Positions 49,784 through 59,147 of a stretch of DNA of 64,000 nucleotides are shown in pieces. The DNA comes from Mycoplasmatota bacterium (lineage in GTDB: Bacteria > Bacillota_I > Bacilli_A > Izemoplasmatales > Hujiaoplasmataceae): contig CP076020.1 of assembly GCA_018622675.1 (NCBI GenBank), forward strand, positions 310,001 to 374,000. Reading direction: 5' to 3'. The notes beneath the pieces were generated by a model. It searched no databases. It was not told the origin of the DNA and was given only the letters and a program-made list of their open reading frames with translations. The translations under genes and the position numbers were made by a program. Within the stretch, counting starts at the first letter, position 1. Every line of letters starts with the position of its first letter.

Positions 49784-51145
49784 ATGGCAAAATTAACAGA
49801 TATTATCATTGTAAATTCACATACATTAAAACTAAATTCAGATGCTAAAAAAGGCGACGAAATTGATCTTTTACTCTTAGATCATGTTGATACATCTATT
49901 TTATCTAAAAAAATAGAAGAAAAGAAAGATGAAGAATATAATAAACGTTTACTAGCTTTAGAAAAAGAGTTTAAACTAGAGAAAGAAAACGAGATTCAAA
50001 GGGCTCTTGAAGAGACTAAAGAAGTGATTACAGAATTAAAATTAAAATTGAAAAGTCAGGAAGAGTCTATTAAAAATCAATTAAATTCTAAATTCAATCT
50101 TGAAAAAGAAAAACTGAATTATCAAATTAAAGAATTAAATCAAGAAAAAGATAATTTACTTGCTAATAAAGAAAATGAAATTGATTTAGCCATAGCTCAC
50201 AAAGAAAATGAAATCAAGGATGATATCAATGGCTATAAACAAAAGATAGATCAACTAGAACGTGAAAAGACTTATATATTAAATAGTAAAGAACTTGAAG
50301 TTAAAAGCGCTATTAACGAAAGAGAAAAGGAACTTAATCTCCACATAAAGAAATTAGAAAATAAAGTATCTAAATTAACCTTAGAAAAATCAATGATGAA
50401 TATTAAAAAAATGGGTGAAGAACTTGAAAATTGGGTTGATCAAGAGTATCAAAATCATGCCTTAAATGGTTTTGATGCATGTACATGGGAAAAGGACAAT
50501 GAATCTATTAAAGGTCATGGCGAATCAAGAGGGACTAAAGCGGATTATATTTTTAGAGTATATGCAACAGAAGATAAAAAAGAAAATGAAATCATTACTT
50601 CAGTAGCATGTGAAATTAAAAGTGAAGATCCAACTTCTGCATATAAAAAGAAAAATGCTGATCATTATGAAAAACTTCACAAGGATAGAATTAAAAAGAA
50701 TTGTGAATATGCATTGCTGATTAGTGAACTAGAATGGGACTCTGTTAACGATGCACCGATAAGGAAAATTCCTGAATACGATAAAATGTATATGGTCAGA
50801 CCACAATATTTTATAGTTTTTTTGAGTATTGTTACTTCATTAGCTAATGCTCATAAAAAATTAATTACAGAATATAATTTTGAACAAGCCAAATTCAAAG
50901 ATTCTGAAGATATTTTAAAGGAATTTGATTCTATGAAAGATGAAATCCTTGATCGAAGCCTAAAATATATCGAAGATAAAATCAATGATATTAACGAGAG
51001 TGCTGAAGAAATTCAAAAACAAGCCGGTAAAATTATTGAATCATCAAGAGTGGTATTGGAATCACATTTAAGGACTGTTAAAAATAAGATTGAACAATTT
51101 AGTATTAAAAAAATTTCTAAACAAATTAAAGACCTAGATTCATAA
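49784..51145 (+). CDS. DUF2130-domain coiled-coil protein
   Basis: A 453-residue protein. Residues 40-205 are a long charged coiled coil (many KELEK-like heptads). Residues 210-370 are the DUF2130 domain: GEELENWVDQEY, GESRGTKADYIFRVY, CEIKSEDPTSAYKKKNADHY and LLISELEWD. DUF2130 is predicted to have a restriction-endonuclease-like fold (the ExK in CEIKSED would be its catalytic part). The cellular role is not established; links to DNA repair or phage defence are suggested in the literature only broadly. The SD is 27 nt upstream with a hairpin between. Confidence 0.85.
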   Translation: MAKLTDIIIVNSHTLKLNSDAKKGDEIDLLLLDHVDTSILSKKIEEKKDEEYNKRLLALEKEFKLEKENEIQRALEETKEVITELKLKLKSQEESIKNQLNSKFNLEKEKLNYQIKELNQEKDNLLANKENEIDLAIAHKENEIKDDINGYKQKIDQLEREKTYILNSKELEVKSAINEREKELNLHIKKLENKVSKLTLEKSMMNIKKMGEELENWVDQEYQNHALNGFDACTWEKDNESIKGHGESRGTKADYIFRVYATEDKKENEIITSVACEIKSEDPTSAYKKKNADHYEKLHKDRIKKNCEYALLISELEWDSVNDAPIRKIPEYDKMYMVRPQYFIVFLSIVTSLANAHKKLITEYNFEQAKFKDSEDILKEFDSMKDEILDRSLKYIEDKINDINESAEEIQKQAGKIIESSRVVLESHLRTVKNKIEQFSIKKISKQIKDLDS

Positions 51146-51157
51146 ATCTTATCACTT

Positions 51158-51187
51158 AAAATACAAACTAGCTTAGTTTGTATTTTT
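51158..51187 (+). terminator. terminator of the DUF2130 gene
   Basis: AAAATACAAACTA (51158-51170) pairs perfectly with TAGTTTGTATTTT (51174-51186) over a 3-nt loop; T residues follow. Confidence 0.8.
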
Positions 51188-51293
51188 GTTCTTTGATCTT
51201 TTTTTTCAGTATTTTGTATTGGTAAATTGAAATCAAGGGTGTATGTAGTATAATATTAAGTAACAATCTAAAAAGGATATTAGAGGTTTAAAT

Positions 51294-53777
51294 ATGAACT
51301 TAGCTAAAAGAGTTCCGCGCATCATTTTATACATTTTTATAATCTTATTTTTTGTTGTGATAGGCTTCACATTTTTATTCTTGTCACACTTGTTTACTCA
51401 AAAGCAAACTGAAATACTTACTTTAAAAAGAGAGTTAGCAGTAGGTGTTATTGAAAATGAGTTTACAGAAGTAAGTTCTATTTTAGAAACAGTTTCTGTT
51501 TCTATTTTGAATGATGAAGATATACAAAAAATTGAAACTATATTAAATGATATAGATGATAAGAATGAAACTATTACTCAAATGTATTTTGGTGAACCTG
51601 ACGGTTCTTATATAATTACAACAGATTTTGATGAGCCAGATGGTTTTGATATAAGAGAAAGGCCATGGTATGTAAGCGCTGAAGGAAGAGAAGGCATAGT
51701 ATATACTGATGCCTATATCGACAGTGTTATTAGTTCAACTATTATGACTATTGCATTACCTATTTATAATAGTGACCAAAATTTAATAGGTATTTTAGGC
51801 GCAGATATTAAAGTAAGCACAATCACCTCTTTTGTTAACTCCTTTGTAGAGAAAGATAAGGGATACGCTTTTGTTCTTGATAGTTCTGGTAATGTTTTAG
51901 CATATTCTAATTTGAATGAAGAACTTACACAATTAACAAATTATAGTGAATATGAAATACCCTATGACTCATTTGAATTGCGTGAAGGTATTACAAAAGA
52001 TATATCAACAATAGAACAAAAAGGTAAGATTGCATATGGAACAATCAATGGGTCTGATCTGCTTTTTGGTGTCTTTATGACTAGAGCGGAATTGAATCAA
52101 AGTACAAGAACTTTAATTATCGTATCATTATCAGTATTTGCTTTGATATTAGCAATCATTACAGTTTTTGTTATTGTTTATAATAACTATGTTAATAGAC
52201 CGCTAAAATCACTGATTAGTGATATTAATCATATCGATATTTCGAAAAGCCCAAATTACCGTATGGATGTTTCTGAACAAGCTGGTTTCAAAGATGCAAG
52301 AATTGCTTTGAATGAATTAATTGAAATCTCAGTTGGATATCAAGTGAAACTCAATGATTCTTTAGAAGAATTATCTTTGGAAAATCAAAAATTTGTTCAT
52401 TTACTATCTTCGTCATCGGACATTGTTTTTATGATAGATACCGATAGTCGATATTTAAATATTTACGGAGATACAGAATCTGTCCTAGGCCTGACTAAAG
52501 ATGAAATCATAGGCAAAACTCACAGACAAGTCTTTGGTGAAAAATATTCAGATGAAAGAGAAAAAGAATATAAGAAAGCCTTACAGGGAGAAAAAGTTAT
52601 TTACTCTTGGGAAAGCATAATGAATGGATCAACGTATTATTTCGAAAACGTGTTAAATCCAATTTATAATCACGAAAATGAGATTATAGGTGCCGTTGGC
52701 GTAGCGAGAGATATAACTGAACAAGAAAATAGATATAATCAACTGGTTTATATTTCAACACATGATTATTTAACCAAACTGGAAAATAGGAAAGTGTATG
52801 ATGAACGTCTAAAAGAACTTGATGATCATAATGAATATCCTTTTGCAGTGTTAAACTTAGATTTTAACGGATTGAAGTTAATCAATGATGCTTATGGACA
52901 TGAGTTTGGTGACTTAGCTTTAAAAAAGACAGCGGATATTCTTTCGAAAAATGCTAGGGACTTTGATACAGTATGCAGGGTAAGTGGTGATGAATTTTCA
53001 GTGATTATGCCACAAGCATCAAGAAAAGAAATTGAAAATTATAAACGTAAAATTAAGAATGAGTTTAAAAATACAAAAGTAGTGAATATACCATTAAGTG
53101 TTGCCATAGGTTCATATATTAAAAAAGATTCTACAACCAGCCTTGATGAAGCAAGAAAATTAGCTGAAAACAATATGTATAAACAAAAAATTCTTGATCG
53201 AAAAAGTGTTAAAAACAAAGCGATATCTGCAATTTTAAAAACATTAACAGATAAGTATGCATATGAAAAAGGACATTCAGAAGGAGTCATGAATATTTCT
53301 GTTGATATTGGAAAAGCATTAAATTTAGATGATGAATCTCTTAAAGCTTTAGGTACGGCGGCTATGTTCCATGATATAGGTAAAATTTCTATTCCTGATG
53401 AAATTCTTAATAAGCCAAGTAAACTAACAAAAGAAGAATACGAGGTTATTAAAACCCATACAACAACAGGATATGATATATTAAATACAGCTGATGAATA
53501 TTCAGAGTTAGCTATCCATGCTTCAAGCCATCATGAAAGATATGATGGTAAAGGATATCCTAATGGATTAAAAGCAGACCAAATTCCATTGTTTTCAAGA
53601 ATCATTGCGGTTGCGGATGCTTATGAAGCAATGACTTCAGATAGACCTTATAGGAAAAGAATGCCTAAATCAAAAGCAGTATCAGAAATCATTAAGTACT
53701 CTGGTACTCAATTTGATCCACTTATCGCAAAAATTTTCGTTGAAGAAGTGTCTGTAAATTATGATGAAGAAACTTAG
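51294..53777 (+). CDS. Cache-PAS-GGDEF-HD-GYP signalling protein
   Basis: An 827-residue membrane receptor. In order: helix at 10-32, extracellular dCACHE domain (about 35-275, with RERPWYVSAEGREGIVYTDA), helix at 280-300, PAS (about 365-475), GGDEF (480-640) and HD-GYP (660-815). The GGDEF signature is RVSGDEF (SGDEF), usually still active or able to bind GTP. The HD-GYP half has FHDIGK, HHERYDGKGYPNG and AVADAYEAMTS intact, so c-di-GMP hydrolysis is expected. It probably adjusts c-di-GMP in reply to an external ligand. Single gene. Confidence 0.93.
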   Translation: MNLAKRVPRIILYIFIILFFVVIGFTFLFLSHLFTQKQTEILTLKRELAVGVIENEFTEVSSILETVSVSILNDEDIQKIETILNDIDDKNETITQMYFGEPDGSYIITTDFDEPDGFDIRERPWYVSAEGREGIVYTDAYIDSVISSTIMTIALPIYNSDQNLIGILGADIKVSTITSFVNSFVEKDKGYAFVLDSSGNVLAYSNLNEELTQLTNYSEYEIPYDSFELREGITKDISTIEQKGKIAYGTINGSDLLFGVFMTRAELNQSTRTLIIVSLSVFALILAIITVFVIVYNNYVNRPLKSLISDINHIDISKSPNYRMDVSEQAGFKDARIALNELIEISVGYQVKLNDSLEELSLENQKFVHLLSSSSDIVFMIDTDSRYLNIYGDTESVLGLTKDEIIGKTHRQVFGEKYSDEREKEYKKALQGEKVIYSWESIMNGSTYYFENVLNPIYNHENEIIGAVGVARDITEQENRYNQLVYISTHDYLTKLENRKVYDERLKELDDHNEYPFAVLNLDFNGLKLINDAYGHEFGDLALKKTADILSKNARDFDTVCRVSGDEFSVIMPQASRKEIENYKRKIKNEFKNTKVVNIPLSVAIGSYIKKDSTTSLDEARKLAENNMYKQKILDRKSVKNKAISAILKTLTDKYAYEKGHSEGVMNISVDIGKALNLDDESLKALGTAAMFHDIGKISIPDEILNKPSKLTKEEYEVIKTHTTTGYDILNTADEYSELAIHASSHHERYDGKGYPNGLKADQIPLFSRIIAVADAYEAMTSDRPYRKRMPKSKAVSEIIKYSGTQFDPLIAKIFVEEVSVNYDEET

Positions 53778-53793
53778 AAATAAGTTTCTTTTT
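53768..53793 (+). terminator. terminator of the GGDEF/HD-GYP gene
   Basis: AGAAACTT (53768-53775) pairs with AAGTTTCT (53782-53789); T5. The stem includes the stop codon. Confidence 0.65.
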
Positions 53794-53807
53794 GATAGGA
53801 GAAGGAT

Positions 53808-54299
53808 ATGAAAGAAACTTTAGTCAATCATCAATTTGGGCCAATATATGATAAGTTGTCAAAAATACTAATATTAGGGAGTTTTCCATCAGTCAAATCA
53901 AGAGAAAATGACTTTTATTATATGCATCCTAATAATCGATTTTGGAAGTTATTATCAATGATTTATGAAGATGAAGGATTTTTAGATGAAGATATTCAAA
54001 AGAAGAAACACTTATTAAAAAAGTATCACATTGCCTTATATGATGTGATAGAAAAGTGCAGCATTCATGGTTCTAGTGACTCAACCATTAAAAATATCAA
54101 AGTTTCAGATATTGAAAATATTCTAAATAATTCCTCTATCAAAAAAATATTTTTAAATGGTAGAAAAGCTGAAAGCATATTTCACACATATTATCCTAAC
54201 TTAAAGTACCAAGCCAGTTATCTACCATCCACATCACCAGCAAATGCAAGATTCTCATTAGATGATCTTTACATACGTTGGAAAGACATATATAAGTAA
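53808..54299 (+). CDS. DNA-deoxyinosine glycosylase, UDG superfamily family 6
   Basis: A 163-residue base-excision repair glycosylase. Motif I is ILGSFPSVKSRENDFYYMHP with NRFW, and the C-terminal motif II-like segment is LPSTSPANARFS. This pattern matches the hypoxanthine-DNA glycosylase (HDG) family, which removes deaminated adenine. AGGAG precedes the ATG by 8 nt. It is followed 64 nt later by mutY, so two DNA-repair glycosylases are together. Confidence 0.85.
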   Translation: MKETLVNHQFGPIYDKLSKILILGSFPSVKSRENDFYYMHPNNRFWKLLSMIYEDEGFLDEDIQKKKHLLKKYHIALYDVIEKCSIHGSSDSTIKNIKVSDIENILNNSSIKKIFLNGRKAESIFHTYYPNLKYQASYLPSTSPANARFSLDDLYIRWKDIYK

Positions 54300-54363
54300 C
54301 TATTAAGATAGTATATAAAAAAAACAAATCTTTAATGAAAGACTTGAAGAGGTTAAGTAGATA

Positions 54364-55353
54364 ATGATAGATACAAATCAACTAGAAAAATGGTATAAAA
54401 ATAATAAAAGAGAATTACCCTTTAGAAAAACCAGTAACCCATATTATATTTGGGTGTCTGAGATCATGTTACAACAAACACAAGTAGAAACAGTGATACC
54501 ATATTTTAATCATTTTATAAAAGTATATCCTACAGTAAATTCATTAGCAAATACTAATGAAGATACATTGTTATCTCATGTACAGGGTTTAGGTTACTAT
54601 AGAAGGTTTAAAAACATGTTAAAAGCAGCTAAAACTATTTGTAATGATTTTAATGGGGGATTTCCAACTTCTTACAAGGACCTTATTCATCTATCAGGTA
54701 TTGGGGAATATACCGCTGGTGCAATAATGTCTATAGCTTATCATAAACCATTCGCAGCGACAGACGGAAATGTTATACGCGTGATTTCAAGAGTGTACAA
54801 TATAAATGAAGACATGAGGTTAGAAAAAAACAAGAAACTTGTTAAGAAAATTAATCAAGATTTAATAGAAGATTCTAACCCAAGTGTTTTCACACAAGCA
54901 TTGATGGAACTAGGAGCACTAATCTGTAGGCCAAAGAATCCAAAATGTGAAATATGTCCACTATTAGAAAACTGTATAGCTTATTCATTGAACTTGCAAA
55001 ACACTCTACCTAAACTATCTAGAAAAAAAGATAAAAAAGTGATGCATTATCATGTTTTTATCATTGAAGAAGATGATTGTATTTATTTAAGAAAAAGAAC
55101 AGAAAAATTGTTAGGTGGAATGTATGAGTTCCCACAATATGATTTAGGCCATGAGTTAGAATTCACTTATAATATAGTTGAAGAAATAGGAAACTTTAAA
55201 CACATCTTTACACACCTTATATGGGAGATGAAAGTGACTAAAATAGATTTAAAATCAAAATCTTTAGAGGACTGGGTCAAAGTAGATAAACAAGATTTGG
55301 AAAATTATCCCATGGCAAAAGCACATAGAAAATTCGTCAAGCATTTAGGCTGA
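54364..55353 (+). CDS. mutY: A/G-specific adenine glycosylase MutY
   Basis: A 329-residue repair enzyme that removes adenine opposite 8-oxoguanine. The catalytic Glu lies in EIMLQQTQVETV, the helix-hairpin-helix is HLSGIGEYTAGAIMSIAY with the catalytic Asp in AATDGNVIRV. The [4Fe-4S] loop is CRPKNPKCEICPLLENC (Cx6Cx2Cx5C). The C-terminal 110 residues are the NUDIX-like 8-oxoG recognition domain. No strong SD (AGAGGTTAAGTAG, 12 nt upstream). The stop lies within the terminator stem. Confidence 0.95.
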   Translation: MIDTNQLEKWYKNNKRELPFRKTSNPYYIWVSEIMLQQTQVETVIPYFNHFIKVYPTVNSLANTNEDTLLSHVQGLGYYRRFKNMLKAAKTICNDFNGGFPTSYKDLIHLSGIGEYTAGAIMSIAYHKPFAATDGNVIRVISRVYNINEDMRLEKNKKLVKKINQDLIEDSNPSVFTQALMELGALICRPKNPKCEICPLLENCIAYSLNLQNTLPKLSRKKDKKVMHYHVFIIEEDDCIYLRKRTEKLLGGMYEFPQYDLGHELEFTYNIVEEIGNFKHIFTHLIWEMKVTKIDLKSKSLEDWVKVDKQDLENYPMAKAHRKFVKHLG

Positions 55354-55364
55354 CGATTTTTTTT
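55334..55364 (+). terminator. terminator of mutY
   Basis: TCGTCA (55334-55339) pairs with TGACGA (55351-55356) and T8 follows. Confidence 0.7.
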
Positions 55365-55396
55365 AGGGGAATATTATAAAGATATATGAATTAAAA

Positions 55397-55418
55397 AGAG
55401 TAAGACTTCTCTTACTCT
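55397..55418 (-). terminator. terminator of the DUF2254 gene
   Basis: AGAGTAAGA (55397-55405) pairs with TCTTACTCT (55410-55418); the A5 run at 55392-55396 gives T residues on the minus strand. Confidence 0.7.
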
Positions 55419-56719
55419 AATAGTGATTTATATTCGGAGTATTTATTACAACGAACAGATAAGTCTCTTAATGGAACATGTATTTCTCTAAAGTCAAATT
55501 CATCTAAATCTTTAATTCTTTTATCTTTTAAAATATATTCAGCAAATTTCCATAGAGATGATTTCATATCATAATTACTTTCACTAGAAATTCTAGCAAA
55601 TGCTTTCAACATACTTGAAATAATAGTTAAGTCTTCTTTACCATATAAATATATTTGATAAAAGTGATCATATAGTAAGTCATCATAATTTAAAGTTTTA
55701 ATGGTTAATCGTTCTTTTCCTTCATCATCATGGTAATGTAAACTGTAATATGAATCTGATAATTTCATAAAAACAAATCCCAATTGATCAATACATGTAA
55801 CAGCAGTAAAAGGATCGTTTGTTCCAGGGGATAAAGCTCTAACAGCGATTTCAACTAATTTCATGGTTTTTTCTTGATATTCACTAAAACTACCTGACTC
55901 ATTTCTAATGACAAAACATTCATCAATCATTTCTTCATCGAAATCAAATGATTCACTTTCAGTATTATATTTAAATAGAATATCATCTTCATAAATATGT
56001 TCGTTTAAGGGAATATTAACAGCAATAGATAGGTTATTTTCCATTAAATAAGTTAGTAATTTTTTTTTGTTAATTTCAATTAGATAGCCAGTATGGGCTG
56101 TTTTATACTCCAAATTGAATTCTTTATCTGCGTCCTCTTCGTTTCTTTCTAATTGTATATATGGATCATCTTTGATAGTTGATTGTCTATCTTCAATCAC
56201 TTCAACAGCTTCTTTAACCATTTTATCAATATAAACATTAACTTGGACAGACTTAGAGACGTAATGGATATAGTAGGCGAATAAAACAATACTAATGACC
56301 ATTAAAATTAAACTAAATAAAGTCATACTAGAATACATTAAAGCATTATTGTTTTCAGATATGACCAAGGTGATTAAAGCATAGGCACTGACACCGATAA
56401 AGTAACCCAATATATTGAGAGGAACTTTTCTTTGTAAAAAATCCTTTAAAGTTCTTGGAGAAAATTGTCCACTGTAAAGAGTTAAGACAACCATAATGGT
56501 TGAAAAAGTAATGGTTACCATCGTAATAATACCGGCAATCATCATAATTAAAAAATCTTCTAAAAAGTCTTGCGAGAAAGCCAAATTTAAGTTGTATTGA
56601 CTACCTTGTATGGCTTTATCAGTATAAAAAAGACCAATTGATAGTAAAGAAAAAATAATAATATAAAACAAGAATTTTAAGTAGTATTTACTATTAATAA
56701 AATTAATTATTTTTTTCAT
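55412..56719 (-). CDS. DUF2254 membrane protein
   Basis: A 435-residue protein with four N-terminal membrane helices (about 13-31, 52-82, 98-118, 126-150) and a cytoplasmic region of about 280 residues. The segment TITFSTIMVVLTLYSGQFSPRTLKDFL (seen as shorter motifs TFSTIMVVLTLYSGQFSPR) and the downstream VRALSPGTNDPFTA are the family signatures. DUF2254 proteins are of unknown function, perhaps channels. It converges on mutY. The SD on the minus strand is AAGGTGG. Confidence 0.88.
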   Translation of the reverse strand: MKKIINFINSKYYLKFLFYIIIFSLLSIGLFYTDKAIQGSQYNLNLAFSQDFLEDFLIMMIAGIITMVTITFSTIMVVLTLYSGQFSPRTLKDFLQRKVPLNILGYFIGVSAYALITLVISENNNALMYSSMTLFSLILMVISIVLFAYYIHYVSKSVQVNVYIDKMVKEAVEVIEDRQSTIKDDPYIQLERNEEDADKEFNLEYKTAHTGYLIEINKKKLLTYLMENNLSIAVNIPLNEHIYEDDILFKYNTESESFDFDEEMIDECFVIRNESGSFSEYQEKTMKLVEIAVRALSPGTNDPFTAVTCIDQLGFVFMKLSDSYYSLHYHDDEGKERLTIKTLNYDDLLYDHFYQIYLYGKEDLTIISSMLKAFARISSESNYDMKSSLWKFAEYILKDKRIKDLDEFDFREIHVPLRDLSVRCNKYSEYKSLLE

Positions 56720-56840
56720 TTTCCACCTTCTTTATACATATTATTTTATCATAATTTTATGAATTATGTTAATGTGTCAATGTTTTACTGATGTTTTTAT
56801 GATATACTGTAATCAAATTAAGGGGTAAGGAGAAACTATG

Positions 56841-57203
56841 ATGAAATATTGTGCTAATTGTGGGAATATCGTCGATAAAAATGATAAGCAATGTAATTTC
56901 TGTGGTGTTAAGCTAAGAGAAGAATCAGCTTATGAGAGTCAAACTTCCTATCAAAAGCAAGCCCAACTCAAATCAGAATACAAACCGGTTAGATATGGTA
57001 TTTCAACGGTATTAGCGTCGGCTTCATTACTTTTCTTCGCAAGCTTTCTGGTCATAGGTTGGGGTGGATTATTGTGTATCATCTTGGCAGTCATTGCATT
57101 TTTTATGTCTTTTAAAGAAAAGAGAAAAGATCATTTCTCAAAACTTGGTTTAATAATTAGTATCATGATGATGATGTTTTTTGTTATATTGTCTTTGTTT
57201 TAA
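56841..57203 (+). CDS. zinc-ribbon membrane protein
   Basis: A 120-residue protein. The N-terminal zinc ribbon is CANCGNIVDKNDKQCNFCG (CxxC...CxxC) and the C-terminal half holds two membrane helices (55-85 and 100-118). These small zinc-ribbon/TM proteins (DUF4190-like) are common and uncharacterised. ATG 56841 is 8 nt after AAGGAG; ATG 56838 is an alternative. Confidence 0.8.
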   Translation: MKYCANCGNIVDKNDKQCNFCGVKLREESAYESQTSYQKQAQLKSEYKPVRYGISTVLASASLLFFASFLVIGWGGLLCIILAVIAFFMSFKEKRKDHFSKLGLIISIMMMMFFVILSLF

Positions 57204-57248
57204 AAAAACTATCAAGCTTAAAATAGGTATTGATCATGAGCAAATAAA

Positions 57249-57276
57249 TTGGATTATTCAACGAAAGGGATATAAT
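57249..57276 (+). promoter_or_regulatory. promoter of the cupin gene
   Basis: TTGGAT (57249-57254), 16 bp, TATAAT (57271-57276), 33 nt before the cupin start. Confidence 0.6.
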
Positions 57277-57308
57277 ATAAGTATAGATAGAATAGAAAAG
57301 AGGTTTGT

Positions 57309-57656
57309 ATGGTAGTTAATAATATAAATAACTTAAAAGCAAAAAAAATAGAACATGAAAGTGCCCAAAATGCTTATATGAAAGTTTTGGTTTCAGAAAA
57401 AGAAGGTTGGGATGATTATGTGATGAGGGTTGTTGAAGTTGAAGAAGGTGGATTCACACCTAAACATAAGCATCCATGGCCACATATTAATTATGTGATT
57501 GAAGGCCAAGGGTCAATTATGATGAATGGTAAAGATTACCCAGTTCAATCGGGTTCTTATGCTTATGTGCCTAGTAACACAATGCATCAATATAAAAATA
57601 CAAGTGATAAAATATTTAAATTTATTTGTATTGTACCTAAAGAAGGACATCGTTAG
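57309..57656 (+). CDS. small cupin-domain protein
   Basis: A 115-residue single-domain cupin. Motif 1 is PKHKHPWPHINYVIEGQGS (His, His, His/Glu metal ligands), motif 2 is GSYAYVPSNTMHQYKN with a further His. Likely metal-binding, with no assignable reaction. AAGAGG is 6 nt before the ATG. It lies before the mhq-like genes but has its own promoter and terminator. The stop codon is within the terminator stem. Confidence 0.85.
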   Translation: MVVNNINNLKAKKIEHESAQNAYMKVLVSEKEGWDDYVMRVVEVEEGGFTPKHKHPWPHINYVIEGQGSIMMNGKDYPVQSGSYAYVPSNTMHQYKNTSDKIFKFICIVPKEGHR

Positions 57657-57680
57657 AGATTATTATCTCTAACTTTTTTT
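57652..57680 (+). terminator. terminator of the cupin gene
   Basis: GTTAGAGA (57652-57659) pairs with TCTCTAAC (57666-57673); T7. Confidence 0.8.
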
Positions 57681-57691
57681 AAGCATTTAAC

Positions 57692-57720
57692 TTGAATATA
57701 TTTCGAATTCGAAATATAAT
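57692..57720 (+). promoter_or_regulatory. mhq promoter with 22-bp MhqR-type palindrome
   Basis: TTGAAT (57692-57697), 17 bp, TATAAT (57715-57720). A perfect 22-bp palindrome centred on CGAATTCG covers 57697-57718, so it spans the spacer and -10. Its TCGAATTCGA core matches the operator of the B. subtilis quinone sensor MhqR (TATCTCGAATTCGAGATA), and a MarR gene is in the operon. Confidence 0.85.
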
Positions 57721-57739
57721 ATATGTACGGAGGTAACTT

Positions 57740-58726
57740 ATGAAAAAGTTAAATGGTATTCATCATATCACTGCTATGACAAGCAGTGCAGAAAATATAT
57801 ATAAATTTTTTACGGATATATTAGGTTTAAGATTAGTGAAAAAAACTGTCAACCAAGACGATATTTCGACTTATCATTTGTTCTTTGCTGATGATATTGG
57901 AAGCCCTGGTACTGATATGACTTTCTTTGATTTTCAAGGAATTCAAAAAGGTATAAAAGGATCTGATGAAATTGGTAGAATTGGATTAAGAGTAGCTAGT
58001 AATGAATCTATTGACTACTGGATTAAAAGGTTAAATCACTATCACATAGATATTGATGAAGTCAATGGTTTGTTTAATCGTAGAATGCTTTACTTTAATG
58101 ACTTTGATGGACAAGAATATGCTATTGTTTCAGATGAAGGTATAAACGGAGTAGAAGGTGGGATTCCTTGGAAAAAAGGACCAGTCCCTAACGAGTATGC
58201 TATTATAGGCTTAGGGCCAATATTTCTTAGAGTGAAAGACAAAGAAAGAATTCATCACGTGTTGACTGAGTTTTTAAAATTTGATTTAATAGAGAGTGTA
58301 GATAATTTCTCTCTTTATGAAGTAGGAAAAGGTGGCAATGGAGCTTCAATTATTATTGATCATCAAGCTCAATTGAGAAGCGCTTCTTTGGGTTATGGTT
58401 CAGTTCATCATATGGCTTTTAGGATAAATGATTTAGATCATTTAAACCAATGGATTGATCGCTTGAACACTATAGGAGCCAGGCACTCTGGTTTAGTTGA
58501 TAGATTTTATTTTAAATCATTATACACAAGACTTTATCCAAATATATTATTTGAATTTGCGACAGAAGGACCTGGTTTCATTGATGATGAAGAATCATAT
58601 GAAAACCTAGGAGAAAGTTTGGCTCTACCACCAAAATTAAGAAGTGAAAGAAAAGCTATCGAGGATTATGTAAGACATATAGATACACTACCAAAAGCCT
58701 ATGAAAAGGAGTATTTTAATGAATGA
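57740..58726 (+). CDS. mhqO: MhqO/VOC-family ring-cleaving dioxygenase
   Basis: A 328-residue protein of the vicinal-oxygen-chelate superfamily with two glyoxalase/dioxygenase repeats: GIHHITAMTSSAENIYKFF in the first, SVHHMAFRINDLDHLNQW in the second, and the terminal Glu in LFEFATEGPGF. His residues and this Glu are the metal ligands. MhqO-type enzymes open or detoxify hydroquinones. GGAGG precedes the ATG by 7 nt. The MarR gene overlaps it by 8 nt. Confidence 0.87.
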   Translation: MKKLNGIHHITAMTSSAENIYKFFTDILGLRLVKKTVNQDDISTYHLFFADDIGSPGTDMTFFDFQGIQKGIKGSDEIGRIGLRVASNESIDYWIKRLNHYHIDIDEVNGLFNRRMLYFNDFDGQEYAIVSDEGINGVEGGIPWKKGPVPNEYAIIGLGPIFLRVKDKERIHHVLTEFLKFDLIESVDNFSLYEVGKGGNGASIIIDHQAQLRSASLGYGSVHHMAFRINDLDHLNQWIDRLNTIGARHSGLVDRFYFKSLYTRLYPNILFEFATEGPGFIDDEESYENLGESLALPPKLRSERKAIEDYVRHIDTLPKAYEKEYFNE

Positions 58727-59147
58727 TCTTAAAGCAATCACAATCATGTTTAGAGCAACAAACTCATTAGGAAAAGCTATACAAAGAGATGTAAAAAGTT
58801 TTGGTTTGAATGTAACTGAATTTGGGATATTAGAGGCCCTTTTTCATCTTGGAGAAATGCCAATCAAAGCGCTTTTAGAAAAAGTTTTAATAACAAATTC
58901 AAGCATGAGTTATGTCATCAATCAATTGATTCAAAAAGAGTATATATATAAAACTCAATCTCCATCAGATAGAAGAAGTTATTTGCTTTCTCTAACTGAA
59001 AAAGGCAATGATCTTATGAATGATATATTTTATAAACACAAAAAGCATATGAGAAATATTATTTCTGTTCTTTCAGAGGGCGAAGAAGAACAATTTAAAA
59101 ATATGCTTAAAAAGATTGGAAAACGTGCCGATGAATATCGAGTATAA
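58719..59147 (+). CDS. mhqR: MarR-family repressor, MhqR-like
   Basis: A 142-residue winged-helix regulator with NVTEFGILEALFHLGEMPIK, ITNSSMSYVINQLIQKEYI and the wing SPSDRRSYLLSLTEKG. Placement between mhqO- and mhqD-like genes and an operator matching MhqR sites make it the likely quinone-responsive repressor of its own operon. AAAGGAG is 7 nt before ATG 58719. It overlaps mhqO by 8 nt and the hydrolase by 17 nt. Confidence 0.88.
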   Translation: MNDLKAITIMFRATNSLGKAIQRDVKSFGLNVTEFGILEALFHLGEMPIKALLEKVLITNSSMSYVINQLIQKEYIYKTQSPSDRRSYLLSLTEKGNDLMNDIFYKHKKHMRNIISVLSEGEEEQFKNMLKKIGKRADEYRV

